Shown one piece after another: positions 1 through 5,159 of a stretch of DNA of 5,653 bases. A program made the position numbers and the translations under genes. A model generated the notes under the pieces. That model did no database searches and was not told the origin of the DNA. It worked only from the letters and a program-made list of their open reading frames with translations. Source of the stretch: Rhodospirillales bacterium (GTDB taxonomy: Bacteria > Pseudomonadota > Alphaproteobacteria > Rhodospirillales > Casp-alpha2); NCBI GenBank assembly GCA_028282185.1, contig JANQIJ010000013.1, forward strand, positions 1 to 5,653, in the 5' to 3' direction. Every line of letters starts with the position of its first letter. Position 1 is the first letter of the stretch.

Positions 1-1232
1 AGCCTGATGTCCGACCGGCTGACCGGGCGGATTTCCCCGGACAGGCCGATCTCGCCGAACACGACGGTTCCGGGCGGCAGGGGCACGCCGGTTTGCGACG
101 ACACCAAGGCCGAGGCCACCGCCAAATCGGCCGCGGGTTCGCCGATCCGCAATCCGCCGGCGACGTTTAGGTACACGTCGCATGCGCCCAACGCAAGGCC
201 GCAGCGGGCTTCCAGAACCGCCAGGATCATCGCCAAGCGCCCGGAATCCCAGCCGACCACGGCGCGCCGTGGGGTGCCCAGGCTGGACGGGGCGACCAGG
301 GCCTGAATTTCGACCAGGACGGGGCGCGAACCTTCGACCCCGGCGAACACGGCCGATCCCGCGGCCTGGTCGTCGCGGTCGGACAAAAACAGGGCCGATG
401 GATTCGTGACCTCGTTCAATCCCCGGTCGGTCATTTCGAACACGCCGATTTCGTCGGCCGCGCCGAACCGGTTCTTGACGGCGCGGAGGATACGGAATTG
501 GTGGCCGCGTTCGCCCTCGAAATACAGCACCGTATCGACCATGTGTTCCAAAACCCGGGGGCCAGCGATGGTTCCTTCCTTGGTCACATGACCGACGAGG
601 ATCAGGGCGAACCCCCGGCGTTTCGCCAGGCGGATCAGTTCCTGGGCCGAGGAACGGACCTGGGCGACCGTACCGGGCGCCGATTCCAGGCTGTCGACGA
701 ACATGGTCTGGATGCTGTCGATGATCACCAGGTCCGGCGCGCCCGGCGCATCCAGGGTGGCGACGATGTCGCGCACATTGGTTGCCGTGGTCAGGGCGAC
801 CGGTGCTTCGCTGAGGCCCAGCCGCGCCGCGCGCAGGCGCAGTTGCTCGACCGCTTCCTCGCCGGAAATGTAGGCGGTCCGATTGTTGCGCGCCAATTGG
901 GCCGCGACCTGCATCAACAGGGTCGATTTGCCGATCCCCGGGTCGCCGCCGACCAGAACGGCGGAACCCTGAACCAAGCCGCCGCCGGTGACCCGGTCGA
1001 ATTCCGGCAGGCCGGCCTGCCAGCGGGGCGGTTGCGGATTGTCGCCCTTGAGGCCGACGAAATCGATCTTGCGGCCTTTCTTGCCGCCGCCCAGGCCCTT
1101 GGGCGCGGCCTCGGCGGTGATCTCCTCGACCAGCGAGTTCCAAGCGTCGCAGGCATCGCATTTGCCGGACCATTTGGCATGGACGGTGCCGCATTCCTGG
1201 CAGACGTATTGGGTTGCCGGTCGCTTGGCCAT
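1..1232 (-). CDS. radA: DNA repair protein RadA (Sms), 3' end cut by window edge
   Basis: RadA is a RecA-family, DnaB-like ATPase that drives branch migration during recombinational repair in the cytoplasm. The reverse strand reads open from ATG at 1232-1230 to the window edge, giving about 410 codons; the family is usually about 450-460 residues, so roughly 50 are missing. The N-terminus is a four-cysteine zinc finger (C11, C14, C25, C28; YVCQECG and GKCDAC). A LPEFDRVTGGGLV segment leads into Walker A, GGDPGIGKST, with K102. Walker B is LVIIDS (D172). The RadA-specific KNRFG motif is at residues 253-257. The Lon-protease-like C-terminal domain follows, including FGEIGLSGEIRPV near the window edge. 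No frameshift or internal stop was seen. The start is fixed by the zinc finger lying close behind it; the Shine-Dalgarno sequence is weak (GGCGAG). The gene is divergent from the TPR-like gene. Identification is secure. Confidence 0.97.
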   Translation of the reverse strand, partial: MAKRPATQYVCQECGTVHAKWSGKCDACDAWNSLVEEITAEAAPKGLGGGKKGRKIDFVGLKGDNPQPPRWQAGLPEFDRVTGGGLVQGSAVLVGGDPGIGKSTLLMQVAAQLARNNRTAYISGEEAVEQLRLRAARLGLSEAPVALTTATNVRDIVATLDAPGAPDLVIIDSIQTMFVDSLESAPGTVAQVRSSAQELIRLAKRRGFALILVGHVTKEGTIAGPRVLEHMVDTVLYFEGERGHQFRILRAVKNRFGAADEIGVFEMTDRGLNEVTNPSALFLSDRDDQAAGSAVFAGVEGSRPVLVEIQALVAPSSLGTPRRAVVGWDSGRLAMILAVLEARCGLALGACDVYLNVAGGLRIGEPAADLAVASALVSSQTGVPLPPGTVVFGEIGLSGEIRPVSRSDIR

Positions 1233-1251
1233 GGGGTCTCGCCGTCAGGGA

Positions 1252-1266
1252 GCCCGCCGGGCGGGC
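1252..1266. repeat. GC-rich inverted repeat in the radA leader
   Basis: A 6-bp perfect inverted repeat (GCCCGC and GCGGGC) with a 3-nt spacer lies 19 bp upstream of the radA start, inside the divergent intergenic region. It has no T-tract on either strand, so it is not an intrinsic terminator. It could form a hairpin in the radA 5' leader or be an operator, but in DNA this GC-rich a palindrome of this size can arise by chance. Confidence 0.35.
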
Positions 1267-1286
1267 GGGGCGCGGGATGTATCAAC

Positions 1287-1315
1287 CTCTTATCCCGTGC
1301 ATCCGACGAGGGCAA
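1287..1315 (-). promoter_or_regulatory. Possible sigma70-type promoter for radA
   Basis: On the reverse strand, TTGCCC (1315-1310) and TAAGAG (1292-1287) are separated by exactly 17 nt, about 55 nt upstream of the radA start codon. The -35 matches the first four consensus positions; the -10 is a poor match to TATAAT. It is the best-spaced pair I found in this 148-bp region and lies in one of its less GC-rich parts. The call is tentative, and I saw no equally good candidate for the divergent TPR-like gene. Confidence 0.25.
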
Positions 1316-1368
1316 GGCAAACCGGGCGGTTGCGGGCAGGTGCCGGTTTCGGGCACAAGAATAGCGGG

Positions 1369-1374
1369 AAGGAG
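1369..1374 (+). promoter_or_regulatory. Ribosome binding site of the TPR-like gene
   Basis: AAGGAG lies 6 nt before ATG 1381. This strong Shine-Dalgarno match decides the start: the frame stays open far upstream, but that stretch runs antisense to radA and lacks a comparable signal. Confidence 0.75.
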
Positions 1375-1380
1375 CAGCAG

Positions 1381-1977
1381 ATGACCGCCGATTATCCGGA
1401 TGATCGGGCCGAGGGGCCGTCAGCAGCCGTCAATGGGGACGGGCCGATGCGCGACTTGGACGCGGCGGAGGTCGGCGCCGAGGTCGATCGCGTGATGGGC
1501 CTGATCCGGGACATGGCCCTGGACCTGGCGTTGGGCGAGTTGAGCGAGCTGGAACCGGCGCTACGTTTCTCAAAGGACACAGCGCTGCGCGTGCAATGGG
1601 CGCGCTGCCTGAACGGCCTGGGCTTTATCGAGTTAATGGACGCCAAACAGGAGCGACCGGCCGAACCGGTGTTGGACGCGGCGGCGCAGGCGGCCTTTCA
1701 TCGCGACTTGCACCGGGCCCTCGCCCACTTCGAGCAGGCCTTGGCGATCCAGGGTGATCCGGCCTATCGCATCTATCCGCTTGGCAACAAAGCCTATGCG
1801 CTGGCGCTTCTCGGCCGCCTGGCGGAGGCGCGGCCGGTCCTGCAACGCCTGTTCGCCGATGAGGGACGGCCGTTCGTCGATGGCCAGTTGGAAGATACCC
1901 GGCGACGCACCGTGCCGGAGGACGCCGCCGTGGTCCGTCAGATCAACGAAGTCTGGTCAGAGATTTCCGGCCAATAG
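1381..1977 (+). CDS. TPR-like helical protein of unknown function
   Basis: The gene encodes 198 residues with no signal peptide or membrane segment, so it is probably cytoplasmic. Residues 1-30 are polar and likely disordered (rich in D, G and P). From about residue 30 the protein is predicted to be mainly helical. Two helix pairs resemble tetratricopeptide repeats: residues 68-124, where an A helix (RVQWARCLNGLGFIEL) and a B helix (HRALAHFEQALAI) are separated by an insert, and residues 131-158, YPLGNKAYALALLG followed by RLAEARPVLQRLF. The alanine and large-hydrophobic spacing fits the TPR pattern, although the repeats are degenerate. Such folds usually serve as protein-binding scaffolds; no partner can be named. 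The gene is divergent from radA and 103 bp ahead of the cupin gene on the same strand, so co-transcription is possible but unproven. The coding call is good; the function is unknown. Confidence 0.85.
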   Translation: MTADYPDDRAEGPSAAVNGDGPMRDLDAAEVGAEVDRVMGLIRDMALDLALGELSELEPALRFSKDTALRVQWARCLNGLGFIELMDAKQERPAEPVLDAAAQAAFHRDLHRALAHFEQALAIQGDPAYRIYPLGNKAYALALLGRLAEARPVLQRLFADEGRPFVDGQLEDTRRRTVPEDAAVVRQINEVWSEISGQ

Positions 1978-2034
1978 GCGCGGGTTGCCCTGGACGGGGC
2001 CGCCACCAGGCCGTTTACTGAGGGCCATACGGCG

Positions 2035-2052
2035 GCGGCCGGTTTCGGCCGC
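2035..2052 (+). repeat. Perfect 7-bp GC hairpin between the TPR-like and cupin genes
   Basis: GCGGCCG and CGGCCGC form a perfect all-G/C 7-bp stem around a GTTT loop, ending 28 nt before the cupin start codon. The sequence after it (GTTCAACAATC) has no T-run, so it is a poor intrinsic terminator. It may be an mRNA-stabilising or attenuating hairpin between the two genes, or part of an operator. The structure is read directly; any role is inferred. Confidence 0.45.
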
Positions 2053-2069
2053 GTTCAACAATCGATTGC

Positions 2070-2075
2070 GGGAGG
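2070..2075 (+). promoter_or_regulatory. Ribosome binding site supporting the TTG start of the cupin gene
   Basis: GGGAGG lies 5 nt before TTG 2081. It supports that rare start over the in-frame TTG at 2066, which lies upstream of it. The first in-frame ATG downstream would fall at residue 35, inside the cupin fold. Confidence 0.7.
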
Positions 2076-2080
2076 GACCA

Positions 2081-2467
2081 TTGAGCGATGCTCCGTTTTT
2101 CAACCTCGAAGACCTGGCGCAGGGCGTTCACCGGGTGCTCTGCGACGGCATCGAAACCCGCATCTTCGCCGGTGACCAGGCGATGTTGTCCGTCGTCCGG
2201 GCCGAGCCGGGCGCCGTCGGCAGCATCCATAGCCACCCGGAGGAGCAATGGGGCGTGCTGATCGAAGGCAGCGGGACGCGCCTCCAGGATGGTATCGAAC
2301 ATGCGGTCGCGGCGGGCGATTTCTGGTGCACGCCGGGTGGCGTCCTGCACGGTTTTACCGCCGGTCCGGAGGGCGCCGTGGTGATTGATATCTTCGCTCC
2401 GCCCCGGGGCGACTACCGCAGCGCCGGCGTCGGCTTCGGTGAAGATGCCGAGGCTCAGGACAAGTAG
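2081..2467 (+). CDS. Single-domain cupin protein, KdgF-like
   Basis: The gene encodes 128 residues from a TTG start chosen by the Shine-Dalgarno sequence at 2070-2075. It is a small beta-barrel cupin, probably cytoplasmic. Cupin motif 1 is GSIHSHPEEQWGVLIEG, with likely metal ligands H50, H52 and E55 or Q56. Motif 2 is GDFWCTPGGVLHG, with H90 as the remaining ligand. The following VIDIFAPPRGDY places D103, F105 and R109 in the D-x-F-x3-R arrangement that I recall as functional residues in KdgF, the enzyme that linearises unsaturated monouronates from pectin or alginate breakdown. A related metal-cupin role is equally possible, because no uronate genes are nearby. The length is slightly above the roughly 110 residues usual for KdgF, with extra residues at both ends. 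The 3' end overlaps the convergent membrane-protein gene by 13 bp. The fold is confident; the substrate is unknown. Confidence 0.88.
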   Translation: MSDAPFFNLEDLAQGVHRVLCDGIETRIFAGDQAMLSVVRAEPGAVGSIHSHPEEQWGVLIEGSGTRLQDGIEHAVAAGDFWCTPGGVLHGFTAGPEGAVVIDIFAPPRGDYRSAGVGFGEDAEAQDK

Positions 2468-3465
2468 CGCATCAGGGTACTCGGCGCGAGGGTGCATTTC
2501 CGTGTCGACGAATCGCGATGGCTTTTGGGGAAGGCCAGGTGAACCCGGCGCACCGGCGCATCTTCCAGCCGATCGTTGATCTGGCGCTTGAGCGCCGCGC
2601 CGACGCGGGCCAGGGCGGCCGCATCAAAACCGCCGTATCGTTTCAGGGCGGCGCTCAATTCGACGTTCAACTGGGCGCGGATGTAGGGCAACTGAAGGCA
2701 GACGCTTTTCAAATCACCCCGGTCCTTGATGACGATGAATGGCAGAACATGCGTTGCACCCCGCTGTCGTTCGCCGAAAGCCCGGGGCAGGGGCACCAGG
2801 CGCAGGATGGCGGCCGTCTGTGCGACACCAGGTTCGGACGTAAAGTCCTCTAGCGCGAAATCTTCCGGTCGTTTCTCCCGCGCTGGTTTTGATGTCGCGG
2901 CGGTCCCGGATAATGCATCCTTCGATGCGGCGGCGGAGGCGTCGTCTGTTTCGCCGGCCATGTGGACCGTGGGGCTAAGCGTTTCCAGAACCAGACCCGT
3001 GATGACGCCGCCCAACAAGACCAACAAGACAAGGCAAAGGCCGACCAGATAGCGCGGGTTTTTGAAGAACAGGTAGACGACATTCGCCGAACCGCCTGCC
3101 GCAGTCTTGCCGCGTCGATCGGTCCGTCCTTTTTGCTTGTTGTTCTTTTTCTTCGCCAGATAGGCCCGCGCCTTCTCCTGGCGCTCGATCTTGATCAGGC
3201 GCAGGATGCCGATCGCCGCGTCCGTCGGCATCTGGCCGGGCGATTGCTGGAAAAGGTCGTCGATCTGCCGGGTCAACTGGGCGACCCGCAGTTCATCCCC
3301 CTTTCGGGTGAACAATTGGCGGACGATAACCGTCAGGCAACTGCGCAGCTGCTGATTGGAATTGGTCTTGCGGATTGCCGGGATCAAGCCCTGGTCCGGG
3401 TCTTCAAAGACCTTGTCCCAGTCCGTGACCCCTTCGGGGGTCTTCGGGAAGGCTGGCTTTTTCAT
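2455..3465 (-). CDS. Unrecognised single-pass membrane protein with charged cytoplasmic part and periplasmic C-terminal domain
   Basis: The gene encodes 336 residues from ATG at 3465-3463, preceded at 4 nt by GAGGG. I do not recognise the family. Residues 1-105 look like a soluble helical domain beginning with a WDKVFEDPDQGLIPAI segment. A strongly basic stretch (about 100-121, with KKKNNKQKGR) precedes one hydrophobic segment at about 139-160 (VGLCLVLLVLLGGVITGLVL). By the positive-inside rule the N-terminus is cytoplasmic and the C-terminus periplasmic. Residues 161-205 form a linker rich in A, S, K, E and D. Residues 215-312 look like a mixed alpha/beta domain (LPFIVIKDRG, then amphipathic helices), loosely recalling FliL-type periplasmic domains; that is only a pattern impression. 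No MCE-domain motif was seen. It lies 128 bp downstream of the MlaF-type gene on the same strand, so it may be read from the same transcript or its own promoter. The open frame, start signal and domain layout make it a real gene. Confidence 0.85.
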   Translation of the reverse strand: MKKPAFPKTPEGVTDWDKVFEDPDQGLIPAIRKTNSNQQLRSCLTVIVRQLFTRKGDELRVAQLTRQIDDLFQQSPGQMPTDAAIGILRLIKIERQEKARAYLAKKKNNKQKGRTDRRGKTAAGGSANVVYLFFKNPRYLVGLCLVLLVLLGGVITGLVLETLSPTVHMAGETDDASAAASKDALSGTAATSKPAREKRPEDFALEDFTSEPGVAQTAAILRLVPLPRAFGERQRGATHVLPFIVIKDRGDLKSVCLQLPYIRAQLNVELSAALKRYGGFDAAALARVGAALKRQINDRLEDAPVRRVHLAFPKSHRDSSTRKCTLAPSTLMRYLS

Positions 3466-3593
3466 GGCACCCTCGGCTCACGGTCCTATGTCGGCGGCTT
3501 AACCATAAGGGTCGCAAAATCCCAGGTGTTTTCAATAGGGCATAGGTCTAGGGTTGGGTCTCCGGCGGCGGACTTATCCCCAAGAAAACCGGT
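3466..3593. other. 128-bp intergenic region between mlaF and the membrane-protein gene
   Basis: This spacer is less GC-rich than the flanking genes, as expected for a region carrying regulatory sites. It contains GGTCTAGG at 3545-3552; a second copy at 3591-3598 overlaps the mlaF stop codon. On the reverse strand a TTGAAA (complement of 3531-3536) could be a -35 element for the membrane-protein gene, but I found no well-spaced -10. No convincing intrinsic terminator or small gene was found. Confidence 0.4.
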
Positions 3594-4364
3594 CTAGGCC
3601 CGGATTGCCATCTTGATCGGGCCATCGACCCGGCCGTGAACGAACTGATCGACGACGGGATCGGTTTCGCCGTCGATGTCCGCCGGATCGCCGGCCCAAA
3701 CGATCTTCCCCTGATACAGCATGGCGATGCGGTCGCCGATCTTGCGGGCGCTTTCCATATCGTGGGAAATCGACAAGGCGGTGGCGCCGACCTCTTGGTT
3801 CACATGGACGATCAACTCGTTGATCATGTCGGCCATGATTGGATCCAGCCCCGTCGTCGGCTCGTCGAACAGGATGATCTCCGGGTCCGTGGCGATGGCC
3901 CGGGCCAGGCCGACCCGTTTCTGCATGCCGATCGACAGATCCGCCGGCTGGGCCTCGCCGATTTCCCGCTTGAGACCGACCATGGCGAGCTTGCGGGCGG
4001 CAATCTCGCGCGCTTCCTCACGCCCGCATTGCTTGCGCGACAGCAGGCCGAAGGCGACGTTCTCCCAGACCGGCAGGGAATCGAACAACGCCCCCCCCTG
4101 GAACAGCATGCCGACCTGGCGGTTGACCTTGTCGCGTTCGCCGACGGACAGGCCGGTGACTTCCCGGCCGTCGATCTTGATCGACCCGGCGTCCGGTTTG
4201 AGCAGGCCGAGAATGCATTTCACGGTGACCGACTTGCCCGTCCCCGACCCGCCGATGATGACCACGCTTTCACCCTCGGCGACCGTCAGATCGACGCCGG
4301 TCAGGACCTGCTTCGCACCGAAGGCCTTGGTTACGCCAGAGAGCTCGATTTTCGGCTGGTCCAT
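3594..4364 (-). CDS. mlaF: MlaF-type ABC transporter ATPase (phospholipid/organic solvent transport family)
   Basis: This 256-residue cytoplasmic ATPase powers an MCE-type lipid transporter with the MlaE-type permease encoded just upstream. Motifs in order: Walker A GGSGTGKS (38-45, K44), Q-loop MLFQGGALFDS (Q89), signature LSIGM (143-147) followed by QKRVGLARAIA, Walker B IILFDEP (163-169, E168), D-loop GLDP, and H-loop H201 in SISHDMES. The GGALFDSLPVWENVAF segment and a GM rather than GQ signature are typical of the Mla/Ttg2A/Mkl subfamily. The family form is LSGGM; here the first glycine is isoleucine, which is unusual. The length is a little under E. coli MlaF (about 269). The start lies 13 nt after the permease stop; the ribosome binding site is weak (GAGG), so translational coupling is likely. 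The exact cargo and direction of transport cannot be read from the sequence. Confidence 0.93.
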   Translation of the reverse strand: MDQPKIELSGVTKAFGAKQVLTGVDLTVAEGESVVIIGGSGTGKSVTVKCILGLLKPDAGSIKIDGREVTGLSVGERDKVNRQVGMLFQGGALFDSLPVWENVAFGLLSRKQCGREEAREIAARKLAMVGLKREIGEAQPADLSIGMQKRVGLARAIATDPEIILFDEPTTGLDPIMADMINELIVHVNQEVGATALSISHDMESARKIGDRIAMLYQGKIVWAGDPADIDGETDPVVDQFVHGRVDGPIKMAIRA

Positions 4365-4377
4365 GGCGTTAAGCGCC

Positions 4378-5151
4378 TCAAAGGCCGAAGAAGGCTTCGG
4401 TCAGGATGTAGTTGAAGCAGAGGATCAGGATCGAGGCGGAAACCACGGCGTTGGTCGTTGCCGTGCCGACGCCCTGAGCGCCGCCCTTGGAATAATAGCC
4501 GTGGTAGCAGCCCATCAAGGCGACCAGGAAGCCGAAGACCGAGGCCTTGACCAAGCCGGAAATGACGTCCAGCGGCTCCAGGAAGTCCCAGGTGTTCTGC
4601 AGGTAAATCGCCGGGTTGAAGCCCAGCTTGTAGACCGAAACGAGAAAGCCGCCGAACACGCCGATGATATCGGCAATGAGGATCAGGAACGGCAGCATGA
4701 CCACGCCGGCGATGATCCGCGGCACGACCAGATATTTGATCGGGTTGGTCGACAGGGTCGTCAGCGCGTCGATCTGTTCGGTCACCCGCATGGTGCCGAT
4801 CTCCGCCGCCATCGAGGCACCGACCCGCCCGGCGATCATCAGACCGCCCAGCACCGGCGCCAATTCCCGGGTGACGGACAAGACGACGACGTTGGCGATC
4901 GCCCCCTCGGCGGAAAACCGGGCGAAGCCCGTATAACTCTGCAGGGCCAGGACCATGCCGGCGAAAACCGCGGTCAGGCCGACGACCGGAAGCGAGAAAT
5001 AGCCGATTTCGATCATCTGGCGGAGCATGATCCGCGGATAATAGGGCGGCAGGAAGCAATGCGTGACCGAGGTTCCGGCGAACATCGTCAACCGGCCGGC
5101 GGTGCCAAGGAACGCCAGGAACACCCGGCCGATGGCGCGCAGCGGTTTCAT
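4378..5151 (-). CDS. mlaE: MlaE-type ABC transporter permease (YrbE family)
   Basis: This 257-residue inner-membrane permease has the usual family length of about 260. After an amphipathic N-terminal segment there are about five hydrophobic segments, near residues 50-71, 84-108, 140-172, 197-217 and 235-254. The family hallmark is the cytoplasmic coupling region at residues 108-130, with GRVGAS, AAEIGTM and EQIDAL, which contacts the ATPase. TRELAPVLGGLM and STNPIKYLVVPR are also typical. Two permeases and two MlaF-type ATPases would form the transporter core, which normally needs an MCE protein (MlaD) for lipid passage through the periplasm; none is encoded here. The ATG lies 8 nt after the alr stop codon with no clear Shine-Dalgarno sequence in the gap, suggesting coupling to alr translation, and 13 nt separate it from mlaF. 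Family assignment is firm; the substrate is inferred. Confidence 0.94.
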   Translation of the reverse strand: MKPLRAIGRVFLAFLGTAGRLTMFAGTSVTHCFLPPYYPRIMLRQMIEIGYFSLPVVGLTAVFAGMVLALQSYTGFARFSAEGAIANVVVLSVTRELAPVLGGLMIAGRVGASMAAEIGTMRVTEQIDALTTLSTNPIKYLVVPRIIAGVVMLPFLILIADIIGVFGGFLVSVYKLGFNPAIYLQNTWDFLEPLDVISGLVKASVFGFLVALMGCYHGYYSKGGAQGVGTATTNAVVSASILILCFNYILTEAFFGL

Positions 5152-5159
5152 GGAAGGGC

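Noticed and set aside
1330..1362. Possible promoter for the TPR-like gene (TTGCGG and AAGAAT)
   Set aside because: The spacing is about 21 nt, outside the usual 16-18, and the -10 would almost touch the ribosome binding site.
498..1364. Long open frame on the plus strand (288 codons) across radA
   Set aside because: It lies antisense to radA, whose motifs are complete on the other strand. The translation is rich in R, G, Q and A with no recognisable motif, as expected of a shadow frame in GC-rich DNA.
3120..3160. T-rich stretch that looked like a terminator or an AT-rich insertion
   Set aside because: It is the reverse complement of the lysine/asparagine-rich codons of the membrane protein (KKKNNKQK), with no adjoining stem.
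3582..3603. Possible intrinsic terminator after mlaF (CCGG, 7-nt loop, CCGG, then TTTTCTT on the reverse strand)
   Set aside because: The stem is only 4 bp and cannot be extended, and it contains the stop codon, so it is too weak to call.
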